Origin: Tardiphaga robiniae
Lineage (GTDB): Bacteria; Pseudomonadota; Alphaproteobacteria; Rhizobiales; Xanthobacteraceae
NCBI RefSeq assembly: GCF_001618955.1
Contig: NZ_LVYV01000012.1
Coordinates: forward strand, 62,001 to 126,000
Reading direction: 5' to 3'
DNA: 64,000 nt
The translations under genes and the position numbers were made by a program. This document shows, one piece after another, positions 1-8,892 of this stretch. Each line of letters starts with the position of its first letter. Position 1 is the stretch's first letter. Below the pieces are notes generated by a model. It did no database searches. It was not told the origin of the DNA and saw nothing but the letters and a program-made list of their open reading frames with translations.

Positions 1-2789
1 TTCTCGGCCGAAATCGCGTTGGCGATGTCGGAGAAGGTGGCGGTGCCCTTGTCGGCGGCGACGACCAGATAAGGATCGTCGCCATCATGCCGCACGGTCG
101 AGTCGGGCGGGAGGAGGTCGTCGCCGTCGAGATTGTCAGTGAGTTCGAGCAGTGAGCGAACGAAAATGCGATAGGCTTCGGTACCTTCCGCGAGCCACGC
201 GTCGCGGCTGGAGAGCGGTGGCAGGCGCTTGGGCACGAAGCCGCCTTTGGCGCCGACCGGCACGATCACGGCGTTCTTGACCTGCTGGGCCTTGACCAGG
301 CCGAGGATCTCGGTACGGAAATCCTGCGGCCGATCGGACCACCGTAGTCCGCCGCGCGCAACCTTGCCGAAGCGCAGGTGAATGCCTTCGACGCGGGGAG
401 AATAGACGAAAATCTCGTAGAGCGGTCGTGGAGCCGGCAGGTCCTCGATTCCGCGCGCGTCGAACTTGAAGGAGATCACCGGACGCGGATGTCCGTCCTC
501 ACCGACCTGCCACAAATTAGTGCGGATGGTGGACTGCACCAGATTGGTGAAACGGCGGAGGATGCGGTCTTCGTCGAGCGATGCGACGGATTTGAGCTGC
601 TCCTCAATATCGGCAAGGAGGGCGGTCTCCCGGGCCGAGCGCTCGGAATCAGTAAGGGTGAGGCGTGGATCGAGGCGGGCCTGGAACAGCGCGACGAGGT
701 TGGCGGTGATCGCTGCGTTCTTGCGCAGAGTCTCCCACATATAATCCTGGCTGAACGGCGCGCGGATCTGGTGCAAATAGCGGGACAGCGCCCGGATGGT
801 CGAGACTTCGCGCCAGCCTAGGGCCGTGCGCAGGATCAGCCCGTTATATCCGTCGGATTCGGCTCGATCACCGACCACCGCCATGATCGAGGCTTCGAGC
901 CGATGGCTGAATTCCCGGTTGATCTCGATCGGCTGGCCGTCGCTGGTCTCGATCGTCATGTCGTGCAGCCACACCGGGTCGGGCCTAGCACCGGGCACGA
1001 TCTGATAGGTACGTTCATCGACCACGCGCAGGCCGTGATTTTCGATCACCGGCACGCGATAGGACAGCGACAGCGGCGCGGCATCCGAGAACACCTTCAG
1101 GGCGAAGCGTCTGGGATCGTCCTCGCCCTCGAAGCGATGAACCGAAATCGTCACCGGGCGGGTTGGCGTGAGCCTTTCGATGGTGGTGATATCGGCTATC
1201 GCCTGTTCCGCCGTGGAAACCTCGGTATAGCCGCCGGTAAAGGCCTGGGCATAGCGATTGGCGAGCATGCGCGCCCGCATGCCATCGGTAGACGCAGTCA
1301 GCGCGGCCTTCAGCTTGTCGGCCCAGGTCGCGGCAATGGCGCTGATCCCGGCTTCCAGCGTGGCGCGCTCGACGGCAGGAGTCTTACCTTCATAGCGTCC
1401 GATGATGTAGTGAACGCGCGTCAATGCTCCTTCGGGGAAAGACACGTAGGAGGCCGCCTGCATCCCTTTGTAGATCTGCGACAGGAAGGCACCGACGCGC
1501 ATGCGCACATCAGTGTCGTATTTGTCGCGCGGAATGAAGACGAGGATGGAGACGAAGCGATCGAATTTGTCGACCCGAGCGAGCGCCCGGACGCGGGGGC
1601 GCTCATAGAGGATCAGGATCTCCATGACGAAATTGAAGAGGGTGTCGACGTCGACCTGGAATAGTTCGTCTCGCGGATACTCCTCGAGGATATGCATCAG
1701 CGCCTTGCCCGAATGGCTGTTCGGATCGAAGCCGGCGCGCTGGAGCACCCGCGATACCTTGTGGCGAACATAGGGGATCTGTCGTGCCGAGCGCGTATAG
1801 GCGCCTGAGGTGAACAGGCCGACGACTCGCAATTCACCCTCGAGCCGGCCGTCGGGCGCATAGAGCTTGATGCCGATATAATCCATCCGGATGCGGCGAT
1901 GAACGCGGCTACTCACATTGGCCTTGATGACGATGAGTAGGGTCGGCTCGCGCATGAACTCGCGAATTTCCGACGTCATCACCACCATTTCGCTGCCGCG
2001 GCGCAGGACCTTTACATCGGGGTCGCGGAGGATGCCGAGGCCCTCAGCGGTCGTGATGTCGTCCGACGCATCGCTGTCGGGCGAGAAGCGATACTCGCGC
2101 ACGCCGAGAAAGGTGAAATTGTCCGCGCAGAGCCATTGCAGGAACTGGTTGGCCTCGGCGACCTCGTCGATCGGCAGCGGCGGTGGATTGGAAGAGAAAG
2201 TCTTGATCGCGTTCTCGACGCGGTCGCGCATGACGCGCCAGTCCGCGACGCTGGCGCGCACGTCGCTTAACGTCCTGGTGAGGCCGTCAATCAGCCTCTC
2301 GCGGTCAGCGTCGGCGTCGAGGCGGGTGATGTGGAGGTGAATCAGGCTCTCGCGCACGCCCTTTGCCCCTTCCGGCAGTGCTTCACCGTGGAAGTGCAGG
2401 AGCTTGCCTTGGTCATCGCGCTCCACCGCGATGATGGGGTGAGCGACGAGGGTGACTTCGATGCCCTGCTCGGCGAGCTCCGCCATGATGGAATCGAACA
2501 GGAAAGGCATATCGTCGTTGAGAATTTCGAGCACGGACATCTCGCGCCCGTCCGGCATTATCGGATTGACGACGCGGATATCGGCACGACCCGCCGTGCG
2601 TCGTTGTACATGCTCCCAGGCTTGCTCCGCCAGGAAGGCAAGCGAGGAGGCATCGTAACTGGCGAGGTCCTCGACATTGGTGTAGCCGAACATAAGCTCG
2701 GCAAAGGTTCGGGGGGCCTTGCCCGGCTGCACGCTTCCCGCCGCGTCGCGGATCAGAGTTGCCCGGGCCTTGTCGTCACGCCACGCCAT
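1..2789 (-). CDS. NAD-specific glutamate dehydrogenase, large bacterial type (partial, C-terminus outside window)
   Basis: Oxidatively deaminates glutamate to 2-oxoglutarate with NAD+ in the cytoplasm. The frame is open from the ATG at 2789 to the window edge, giving about 929 codons. The family (Bac_GDH) is usually near 1600 residues in alphaproteobacteria, so roughly the last 40 percent is missing. The N-terminal part carries the long regulatory region typical of these enzymes. The start of the catalytic domain is visible, with ARGGLRWSDR (about 330-360) and the substrate-lysine motif PVGAKGGF (about 238-262). The GC-rich antisense strand holds several long ORFs that are shadows. No neighbour shares its direction; the IclR gene ends 398 bases upstream. 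The family call is firm. Confidence 0.93.
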   Translation of the reverse strand, partial: MAWRDDKARATLIRDAAGSVQPGKAPRTFAELMFGYTNVEDLASYDASSLAFLAEQAWEHVQRRTAGRADIRVVNPIMPDGREMSVLEILNDDMPFLFDSIMAELAEQGIEVTLVAHPIIAVERDDQGKLLHFHGEALPEGAKGVRESLIHLHITRLDADADRERLIDGLTRTLSDVRASVADWRVMRDRVENAIKTFSSNPPPLPIDEVAEANQFLQWLCADNFTFLGVREYRFSPDSDASDDITTAEGLGILRDPDVKVLRRGSEMVVMTSEIREFMREPTLLIVIKANVSSRVHRRIRMDYIGIKLYAPDGRLEGELRVVGLFTSGAYTRSARQIPYVRHKVSRVLQRAGFDPNSHSGKALMHILEEYPRDELFQVDVDTLFNFVMEILILYERPRVRALARVDKFDRFVSILVFIPRDKYDTDVRMRVGAFLSQIYKGMQAASYVSFPEGALTRVHYIIGRYEGKTPAVERATLEAGISAIAATWADKLKAALTASTDGMRARMLANRYAQAFTGGYTEVSTAEQAIADITTIERLTPTRPVTISVHRFEGEDDPRRFALKVFSDAAPLSLSYRVPVIENHGLRVVDERTYQIVPGARPDPVWLHDMTIETSDGQPIEINREFSHRLEASIMAVVGDRAESDGYNGLILRTALGWREVSTIRALSRYLHQIRAPFSQDYMWETLRKNAAITANLVALFQARLDPRLTLTDSERSARETALLADIEEQLKSVASLDEDRILRRFTNLVQSTIRTNLWQVGEDGHPRPVISFKFDARGIEDLPAPRPLYEIFVYSPRVEGIHLRFGKVARGGLRWSDRPQDFRTEILGLVKAQQVKNAVIVPVGAKGGFVPKRLPPLSSRDAWLAEGTEAYRIFVRSLLELTDNLDGDDLLPPDSTVRHDGDDPYLVVAADKGTATFSDIANAISAE

Positions 2790-3187
2790 AGCGTCCTCCA
2801 CGTCCCAGCCAACTCACCGCAATTACGGTCGGCCGTTGTTTTTTGGAGTGCATCTCTTCGTGCGCAATCGTTTCCCGACCGCGTTTCAATCCCACGGGTG
2901 AAATCTTCGGTCGTGCGGTCTCGACTATATTAGCACCCCGGAGCCGCCGTGGCGCGCGGAGTTGTGACGTGTGTCTTGAGGCCGGAATCGATGCCGACGA
3001 GCCTCACGCCATGGGACGTCTTATGAAATCCCAAGCAATTTCAACGATATATGAGTTCGTGATTGTATTCCTAACGGCGCGCCAGACTTTTCCGTTCAAA
3101 TTAGAACAGCCAGCCGTCGATTGGCTGCTCAATCGCTGCATATGTCGCAAGCGGACCTTTGCCTTGGATTGGGCGACGCGTGCTTGC
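2790..3187. other. Gap between gdh start and IclR gene end; promoter region, no gene seen
   Basis: This 398-base stretch is less GC-rich than its neighbours. It must hold the glutamate dehydrogenase promoter on the minus strand and the IclR gene's terminator. The plus-strand ORF crossing it has no family character. I see no RNA gene or clear repeat. Confidence 0.5.
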
Positions 3188-3976
3188 TTATCGGATTTTC
3201 TGCTCGACCTCGTAAGCTGCCTTCAAAAGCGTTTCGACAACTTCCTGCTCGCGTCGTGGGCCGAGCCGTGTTCGGACGGCCGATACGGTGAGGGCCGCCG
3301 CCGGATCGCCACCAGCTGTCTTGATCCAGGTCGAAATCGATTTCGTGCCCTGGACCAATCCGACTTCGCGCACGCCATAGCCCCTGCGCCGGGCGTCGGC
3401 GATCTCTGACAACACGGTCTGCCGGTTGGTCCGATATCCCGCGAATCGAGGTTCATTCGTCGCAGCGATCCTGCGTGACTCTTGAGCCGGTAACGCGGCC
3501 AGGATGGCGATCCCTGCGCTGCTGACGCCGAGCGGCCGCCGCGCGCCGACGGCGATCGAGAGTACCTGGATCGGATATGAGCCAATTCTCCTATCCACGC
3601 ATAAAGTGTCGTTGCCGGTGCGCACCGTTAGAAACAGTGTATCGCCGACCCGTTGCGACGTTTCGCGCAAAATGTCGTCGGCCGCTGCGAGCAATGGCGA
3701 GCGCGATGGCCGAGCGAGTGCCAATTCAGGGACCTGCGTGCCGATTAAGTAGCGGCCCGAGCGCTCGTGGTGCTCGACGAGCCCCTCCTCCATCAGGACA
3801 TGAATGATCCGGTGTACGGTCGGGCGCGATAGGCGCGTCGCTTGGACGACTTCTTTCAACGGCAATCCGCTCTCACCGCCCGCTGCAAGAACGCGCAGGA
3901 GGAAGAGCGCGCGCCGGATCGCCTGTGCGCCTTGTCGCGGCTCCGGGTCGAGCGTTGTCGGCAATCCGGTGTCCAT
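3188..3976 (-). CDS. IclR family transcriptional regulator
   Basis: A 262-residue DNA-binding regulator. Residues about 16-75 form the winged helix-turn-helix (GLPLKEVVQATRLSRPTVHR), followed by the ligand-binding domain (about 85-260) with the usual pattern around GYRTNRQTVL and GYGVREVGLV. Length is normal for IclR. The ATG at 3976 was chosen because it gives a short tail before the HTH; an inverted repeat (3971-3985) overlaps it. It is divergent from the catabolic operon starting at 4109, the standard IclR arrangement, so it probably controls that operon in response to a pathway aromatic acid. The effector cannot be deduced. Confidence 0.93.
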   Translation of the reverse strand: MDTGLPTTLDPEPRQGAQAIRRALFLLRVLAAGGESGLPLKEVVQATRLSRPTVHRIIHVLMEEGLVEHHERSGRYLIGTQVPELALARPSRSPLLAAADDILRETSQRVGDTLFLTVRTGNDTLCVDRRIGSYPIQVLSIAVGARRPLGVSSAGIAILAALPAQESRRIAATNEPRFAGYRTNRQTVLSEIADARRRGYGVREVGLVQGTKSISTWIKTAGGDPAAALTVSAVRTRLGPRREQEVVETLLKAAYEVEQKIR

Positions 3977-3985
3977 AATGTGGAC
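3971..3985. promoter_or_regulatory. Inverted repeat over the IclR start codon, candidate operator
   Basis: GTCCA-TAATG-TGGAC is a perfect 5+5 inverted repeat. It overlaps an AATGTG-N11-CACATT repeat at 3977-3999. Both lie in the divergent intergenic region and would suit autoregulation by the IclR protein. Function is inferred from position only. Confidence 0.4.
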
Positions 3986-4021
3986 AATAACCGCACATTG
4001 GCATCGACAAGTAAAGCGGTT

Positions 4022-4034
4022 GAACCAATGGTTC
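4022..4034. promoter_or_regulatory. 13-bp palindrome upstream of the catabolic operon, candidate IclR operator
   Basis: GAACCAATGGTTC is a perfect palindrome around a central A, 75 bases before the first operon start. It is a plausible second regulator site for the divergent IclR protein. Inferred from symmetry and position. Confidence 0.4.
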
Positions 4035-4108
4035 GCCGCAAGAGCGCTGGTCCCAATCGGCGTCGAACATACGGTCTGCGGCGTGAAAGCCGCATCTGGC
4101 GGGAGGAA

Positions 4109-5077
4109 ATGATGAAGTCGCTATGGATCGCTGCAGCCATTGCCGCGGCGCTGGTTAATGGCGCGGCGACGACCCAGGAATGGCCCGCGCGCATTGTCAA
4201 ACTGATCGTGCCCTATCCGGCCGGCGGCAATGTCGATAGCGCGGCGCGCATTGTCGCGGATCGGCTGCAAGAGAAATTGGGCCAGCCCTTCGTGATCGAA
4301 AACAAGTCGGGCGCTGGCGGCATGATCGCCGGTGAGGCGCTGGCGAAGGCGCCGAATGATGGCTACACGCTCATGGTCGGCGCCAATGGTCCGGTTCTCT
4401 TCGCTCCCGAAATCAACAAGCGCGACGCCTACAACTGGAAGCGCGACTTCCTGCCGATCTCGAGCATCTCGATGACGCCGCTGGTGCTCGAGGTTCATCC
4501 TTCCGTGAAGGCTACGTCGTTCGCCGAATTGCTCGAACTCGCGAAGCGCGATCCGGGCAAGCTGACGATGGCCTCTCCGGGGCCGGGCACCACCAATCAC
4601 CTGCTCAGCGAACTCATGCAGTCCAAGCTCGAGATTCGTTGGGTGACGGCGCATTATCGCGGCAACGCGCCCGCGACCAATGACCTGCTCGGCGGCCAGG
4701 TTCAGTTCGCATTCGATCAACTGTCGGTCAGCCTTCAATATATCAAGAGTGGAATGTTGCGCGCCTTGGCGGTCACGAGCCCACATCGACTGAAGACGCT
4801 TCCGGACGTGCCCACTTTCGCCGAGCTCGGCTATCCGGATTTTGACGGCCAGACCTTCACAGGGCTGTTTGCTCCGGCGAACACCCCCACTCCGGTCGCC
4901 GATAAATTGAACAAAGCGCTGGCTGAGATTCTCAAGGAGCCAGGCGTGGTCGACAAGTTCGAAAAGCTTGGCGCCGAAGCGCTCCCGATGACGCCGGGTG
5001 AGTTCAGAGCCTATCTCGATCGCGAGGACGCCAAGTGGATTCCGGTCGTGCGCAAGGCCAACGTAAAGGCGGATTGA
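4109..5077 (+). CDS. Bug/TctC-type tripartite tricarboxylate transporter receptor
   Basis: A periplasmic solute-binding protein of 322 residues that would capture a carboxylate. The frame is open further upstream, but the ATG at 4109 has a GGGAGG site at 4101-4106 and directly starts a signal peptide (MMKSLWIAAAIAAALVNGAA). The mature part has the family landmarks: KLIVPYPAGGNVD, ENKSGAGGMI, and PDVPTFAELGYPDF. No TctA/TctB membrane genes are present in the window, so it works with a distant transporter or acts as a sensor, as is common for this expanded family. It is the first gene of the operon; the next starts 3 bases after its stop. Confidence 0.92.
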   Translation: MMKSLWIAAAIAAALVNGAATTQEWPARIVKLIVPYPAGGNVDSAARIVADRLQEKLGQPFVIENKSGAGGMIAGEALAKAPNDGYTLMVGANGPVLFAPEINKRDAYNWKRDFLPISSISMTPLVLEVHPSVKATSFAELLELAKRDPGKLTMASPGPGTTNHLLSELMQSKLEIRWVTAHYRGNAPATNDLLGGQVQFAFDQLSVSLQYIKSGMLRALAVTSPHRLKTLPDVPTFAELGYPDFDGQTFTGLFAPANTPTPVADKLNKALAEILKEPGVVDKFEKLGAEALPMTPGEFRAYLDREDAKWIPVVRKANVKAD

Positions 5078-5080
5078 CGA

Positions 5081-5689
5081 ATGAAGATCGATCCCGCTGA
5101 ACTTGGCGCCGAAAAGGCTTATCGTCTGCTCACCGGCATCGTCGTCCCGCGACCGATCGCATGGGTGACCAGCCTGTCGCAGGCAGGTACCGTCAACCTT
5201 GCGCCGTTCAGTGCTTTCACCTTCGTCTCGCCCAAGCCGCCGATGCTGGCAATCAGCGTCGGCCGCAAATCAGGCGTCTACAAAGACACGGCGCGCAACA
5301 TCCTGGATCGCGAAGAATACGTCATTCACATCGCGGATTCGCCGTTGATGTCGGCGGTTCACGAAAGCTCCGCGGAACATCCGCCGGAGGTGAGTGAGGT
5401 CGAAGTCCTCGGTCTCGAGACGACCCCCAGCGACCATATCGGGGTGCCGCGGCTGACGGCGGCGCCTATTGCGATGGAATGCCGATTTCGGCAATGCCTC
5501 GAATTCGGCGATACCCGCAGCCGGTTGATCGTCGGCGAAGTGGTCGCATTTCACATCAAGGATGATCTGCTCGCCAACGGCAAGATTGAAACCGAGAGCC
5601 TCGATCCGATCGCCCGCATTGCCGGTCCGCGTTACGCGCGGCTAGGCGAGATCTTCACGTTGAAGTCCGTATTCCAGACATCGAAGTAA
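5081..5689 (+). CDS. Flavin reductase-like (FMN-binding split-barrel) protein
   Basis: A 202-residue member of the DIM6/NTAB flavoprotein family. The N-terminal half shows the split-barrel FMN-binding pattern: LLTGIVVPRPIAWVTS, NLAPFSAFTFVSPKPPML, and KDTARNILDREEYVIH. Such proteins supply reduced flavin to monooxygenases or act as oxygenase or reductase components themselves. No monooxygenase gene is adjacent, so the partner or substrate is unknown. It starts three bases after the receptor gene and is probably co-transcribed with it. Family is sure; role is inferred from the operon. Confidence 0.88.
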   Translation: MKIDPAELGAEKAYRLLTGIVVPRPIAWVTSLSQAGTVNLAPFSAFTFVSPKPPMLAISVGRKSGVYKDTARNILDREEYVIHIADSPLMSAVHESSAEHPPEVSEVEVLGLETTPSDHIGVPRLTAAPIAMECRFRQCLEFGDTRSRLIVGEVVAFHIKDDLLANGKIETESLDPIARIAGPRYARLGEIFTLKSVFQTSK

Positions 5690-5778
5690 TTGGAAGAACG
5701 CCGCGGGCGCAACTCGAGCAGCCGGTCCGGCACCGCGATCCGGCGGCAATCGATCCAGTGAATTATTCAGGAGCCTTC

Positions 5779-6639
5779 ATGAAACTATGCAGCTATTCGA
5801 CCGGCGGAAACAGCCGCTACGGCGTGGTGGCCGATGACGGCGTTATCGATCTCAGTGCATTGCTTGGATCGGAGTTTCCCGATCTGCGCAGCTTGATCGC
5901 CGGCAACGGGCTGGCGAAGGCGAAACAGGTGAGCGCCGGCCGCAAGCCCGATCATCGACTGTCGGATCTGGTCTTGCTGCCGCCGATCCCGGCGCCGGAG
6001 AAGCTCTGGTGCATCGGGGTCAACTATAAGGACCGCAATGCTGAATACAAAGACAGCTCGGATTTGCCGAAATATCCGAGCCTGTTCGTCCGCAACCCGT
6101 CGTCGGTGGTCGGCTCCGATCAGCCGATCGAAAAGCCGAAGATCTCCGAGCAGCTCGACTACGAAGGCGAGCTCGTGATCGTCATCGGCAAGGAAGGTCG
6201 TCACATTACGCGAGAGAATGCGTGGTCGCACATCTTCGGCATGACTCTCTGCAACGAAGGCTCGGTGCGGGACTGGCTGCACCACGGCAAGTTCAACGTC
6301 ACCCAGGGCAAGAATTTCGATCGTTCCGGTAGCGTCGGGCCGTGGATCGTCACGGCCGACGAATGCGATCCGCAGGGGACGCACGATATTGTCACGCGGG
6401 TGAACGGGGAGGAGCGTCAGAACGACTCGACCGAGCGGCTGATGTTCACCTTCGACTATCTGATTTCCTATCTGTCGATATTCGCCACCTTGAAGCCCGG
6501 CGACATGATCGCGACCGGAACGCCGACCGGCGCCGGCGCCCGCTTCACGCCGCCGCGTTGGCTCAAGCCAGGCGATGTCGTCGAGGTCGAGTCCAGGCAG
6601 ATCGGCATTCTTCGCAACGTCGTCGCAGAGGAGAAATAA
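5779..6639 (+). CDS. Fumarylacetoacetate hydrolase (FAH) family protein
   Basis: A 286-residue metal-dependent hydrolase or isomerase acting on 2-oxo-acid ring-cleavage products. The ATG at 5779 has AGGAG at 5769-5773; an upstream GTG at 5758 lacks such a site. The C-terminal FAH fold shows [16 protein letters not shown], the metal-binding acidic pair in [12 protein letters not shown], and the closing TGTPTGAGA. Close relatives include the HpaG and HpcE 2-hydroxyhepta-2,4-dienedioate isomerase/decarboxylases and acylpyruvases. It sits directly before an HpaH-like hydratase, which suggests consecutive steps in a meta-cleavage-type pathway. The exact substrate is not readable. Confidence 0.92.
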   Translation: MKLCSYSTGGNSRYGVVADDGVIDLSALLGSEFPDLRSLIAGNGLAKAKQVSAGRKPDHRLSDLVLLPPIPAPEKLWCIGVNYKDRNAEYKDSSDLPKYPSLFVRNPSSVVGSDQPIEKPKISEQLDYEGELVIVIGKEGRHITRENAWSHIFGMTLCNEGSVRDWLHHGKFNVTQGKNFDRSGSVGPWIVTADECDPQGTHDIVTRVNGEERQNDSTERLMFTFDYLISYLSIFATLKPGDMIATGTPTGAGARFTPPRWLKPGDVVEVESRQIGILRNVVAEEK

Positions 6640-6641
6640 CG

Positions 6642-7445
6642 GTGCTTGATCAGACGGTCATCGATGCGCTGGCCCGTCGCCTCGACGAGGCGGAGCGGAC
6701 CAAGACGCTCATCACCATGTTCACCGCTGACTATCCCGATCTCACCATCGAGGATGCCTATGCGATCCAGCGGACCTGGACGGCGCTGCAGCTCGAACGC
6801 GGGCGGGTGATCAAAGGCCACAAGATCGGCCTGACCTCGAAGGCGATGCAGAATGCGGTCAGCATCTCCGAGCCGGATTACGGCGTGCTGTTCGCCGACA
6901 TGTTCTATCAGGATGCCGGTACCATCCCCTATGAACGATTCTTCGCGCCGCGCGTCGAGGTCGAACTGGCCTTCGTGCTCAAGACCGATCTGCGCGGGCC
7001 GGATTGTACGATCTTCGACGTGCTGAACGCGACAGCCTACGTCACACCGGCGCTCGAAATCCTGGAAACGCGCATGCACCGCGTGCATCCGCAAACCAAG
7101 AAGCCCCGCACGGTGGTGGACACGATCTCCGACAACGCAGCGAATGCCGCGCTTGTGGTCGGCGGTCGTCCATTCCGTCCGCTGGATGTCGATTTGCGCT
7201 GGGTCAGCGCGCTGCTGTTCCGGAATGGCCAGATCGAGGAGACCGGCGTCGCCGCCGGCGTGCTGAACCATCCGGCAAACGGCATCGCGTGGCTCGCCAA
7301 TCGCCTTGCGCCGCACGACGAATATCTCGCTGCAGGCGAGGTGGTGCTCGCCGGATCCTTCACGCGTCCGATCGAGGTCAGCCGCGGCGATACGATACAT
7401 GCCGATTACGGGCCGTATGGCTCGGTGTCGTGCCAATTCGTTTGA
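6642..7445 (+). CDS. 2-oxo-hept-4-ene-1,7-dioate hydratase-like protein (HpaH/HpcG family)
   Basis: A 267-residue protein, the same length as E. coli HpaH. It would add water to a 2-oxo-alkenoate before aldol cleavage. The GTG at 6642 was chosen because it lies two bases after the previous stop with GAGGAG just before it; the longer open frame upstream only overlaps the FAH gene. Conserved features are [12 protein letters not shown], the metal-binding region [12 protein letters not shown], and [19 protein letters not shown]. No HpaI aldolase or extradiol dioxygenase is present in the window, so the pathway is either split or unlike homoprotocatechuate degradation. Confidence 0.9.
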   Translation: MLDQTVIDALARRLDEAERTKTLITMFTADYPDLTIEDAYAIQRTWTALQLERGRVIKGHKIGLTSKAMQNAVSISEPDYGVLFADMFYQDAGTIPYERFFAPRVEVELAFVLKTDLRGPDCTIFDVLNATAYVTPALEILETRMHRVHPQTKKPRTVVDTISDNAANAALVVGGRPFRPLDVDLRWVSALLFRNGQIEETGVAAGVLNHPANGIAWLANRLAPHDEYLAAGEVVLAGSFTRPIEVSRGDTIHADYGPYGSVSCQFV

Positions 7446-7467
7446 CCGTTATCCGGAGACTGCAGCC

Positions 7468-7860
7468 ATGACATCTTCCAGGCGCCGCCGCAGCGTTCAT
7501 ATTGGCGAGTTCAAGCACGCAAATCCGATCCCCAATGCCTGCCGCATCAACAATCTGTTGATGTCCGGCGTCATCCTCGGCCGCGATCCCAAGACAAGCG
7601 AGATGCCGCCCGATCTCGAAAGCCAGTGCGCCAACATGTTCGCGCATATGAAGGCGATCGTGGAAGCCGGGGGCGGCAGCACCGACGACATCATCAAGAT
7701 GACGGTCTGGTTGAAGGATCGCAGCAATCGTGGGCCGGTCAATGTCGAGTGGCTGAAGATGTTCCCGGACGAACATTCGCGCCCGGCCCGTCACGCGCTC
7801 TCCATGGAGATGGAGGGCGGCGCCCTGGTGCAATGCGATTTCACTGCGGTGATCGATTAA
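7468..7860 (+). CDS. RidA family (YjgF/YER057c/UK114) protein
   Basis: A 130-residue RidA-fold protein. Family members deaminate reactive enamine/imine intermediates, and relatives inside catabolic operons act as 2-aminomuconate deaminases. The ATG at 7468 has GGAG nine bases upstream. Typical features are INNLLMSGVI near the N-terminus, an AHMKAIVEAGGGSTDDIIKM-like helix, and the C-terminal RHALSMEMEGG. The usual RidA arginine that binds carboxylates probably corresponds to the R of RPARHAL. Its place between the hydratase and the amidohydrolase suggests a nitrogen-bearing intermediate. That is inference. Confidence 0.88.
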   Translation: MTSSRRRRSVHIGEFKHANPIPNACRINNLLMSGVILGRDPKTSEMPPDLESQCANMFAHMKAIVEAGGGSTDDIIKMTVWLKDRSNRGPVNVEWLKMFPDEHSRPARHALSMEMEGGALVQCDFTAVID

Positions 7861-7872
7861 AGGAGCAGACAG

Positions 7873-8745
7873 ATGCCCGACTATCTTCCATTTGATCCAA
7901 ACCCGCGCACGCCATCCCGCAAGCCGCCGCCGAAGAGCATCGACAGCCAGTTCCATGTGCTTGGTCCGGTGGAACGCTATCCCGTCCGGCCCGGCGCGGC
8001 CTATCAGATGCCAACGGCGACTTGGGAGGCTGCGCTTCGGGTACACAAGGCGCTTGGTATCGAGCGCGGCATCATCGTGCAGACGACGACATATGGTGCC
8101 GATCATTCGGTGGTTCTGGACGGGCTGGCGGCGATGGGGCCGAACTACAAAGCCTGCGCGAATGCGCTGGTTTTCGCCGAACGCGACGATGCGTATCTCG
8201 CCAAGCTGAATGACGCCGGCGTCGGCGGGGCGCGGTTCAGCTTTCGCAAGGAACTCGGCGCCGTGCTTTCGGACAGCGACTACGAACGCGCAATCGCACG
8301 TATTTCCGAACTCGGCTGGTACGCCAAATTCCAGCCGGAGAAGGACGGCATCGTCGCCAATCTCGACAAGATCGCGTCTCTCAAGGTGCCGGTCCTCATC
8401 GATCACATGGGCCGCCCGGATCCAACGCTCGGCAAGAACGATCCGAACTTGCGTGCGGTTCTCGATCTGCTGTCGAAGGGCAATTTCTGGGTGATGCTCT
8501 CACTCGGCGAAAAGACATCCAGGAAAGGTCCGCCGTGGGACGATGTCGTTCCCATCGCGCAAGCCTATCTCGAAGCCGCGCCCGATCGCTGCGTCTGGGC
8601 AAGCGACTGGCCGCACCCTGTATCGGTCGTCCAGCCGCCGAACGACGCCGACCTGCTTGAATTGCTCTATCGCTACGCGCCGGACGATGCCTTGCTGGAA
8701 AAGATACTGGTCACAAATCCGGCAAAGCTGTTTGGCTTCTCCTAA
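7873..8745 (+). CDS. LigI-like amidohydrolase (2-pyrone-4,6-dicarboxylate lactonase family)
   Basis: A 290-residue TIM-barrel hydrolase of the amidohydrolase_2 group. It follows the known LigI plan throughout: N-terminal IDSQFHVLGP, IVVQ-type strand IIVQTTTYGADHSV, GVGGARFSF, VLIDHMGRPD, and the late aspartate in WASDWPHP. The first histidine of the usual HxH motif is replaced by Gln26 (Q26-F27-H28). LigI itself hydrolyses without a divalent metal, so activity is still possible. Last gene of the operon, 12 bases after the RidA gene with its own AGGAG. Alternative role: decarboxylase or lactonase of a related ring-cleavage product. Confidence 0.88.
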   Translation: MPDYLPFDPNPRTPSRKPPPKSIDSQFHVLGPVERYPVRPGAAYQMPTATWEAALRVHKALGIERGIIVQTTTYGADHSVVLDGLAAMGPNYKACANALVFAERDDAYLAKLNDAGVGGARFSFRKELGAVLSDSDYERAIARISELGWYAKFQPEKDGIVANLDKIASLKVPVLIDHMGRPDPTLGKNDPNLRAVLDLLSKGNFWVMLSLGEKTSRKGPPWDDVVPIAQAYLEAAPDRCVWASDWPHPVSVVQPPNDADLLELLYRYAPDDALLEKILVTNPAKLFGFS

Positions 8746-8770
8746 TAGATAGTGGGCGGACACCCTGCCG

Positions 8771-8790
8771 GGAGCGGAGTCCGCTTCCGG
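8771..8790. terminator. Hairpin after the catabolic operon
   Basis: GGAGCGGA pairs with TCCGCTTCC (one bulged base) 26 bases after the LigI-like stop. It has no T-run, so terminator function is only plausible. It lies in the gap between convergent genes. Confidence 0.35.
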
Positions 8791-8892
8791 CGGATATCCG
8801 GGATCGCCCCTTATCCGGGCTGGATTTCATCCGCGTGGGGCTGCTCGACCGATTGTGGAGCCCGAACGTGCGTCCCGGTCGTTTGTTTCGGC

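Noticed and set aside
903-1664. 253-codon open frame on the plus strand opposite glutamate dehydrogenase
   Set aside because: It is a high-GC antisense shadow; the minus frame carries clear family motifs and this one has none.
6468-7436. 322-codon minus-strand frame opposite the FAH/HpaH-like genes
   Set aside because: Antisense shadow rich in Arg, His and Asp; the plus-strand genes are well supported.
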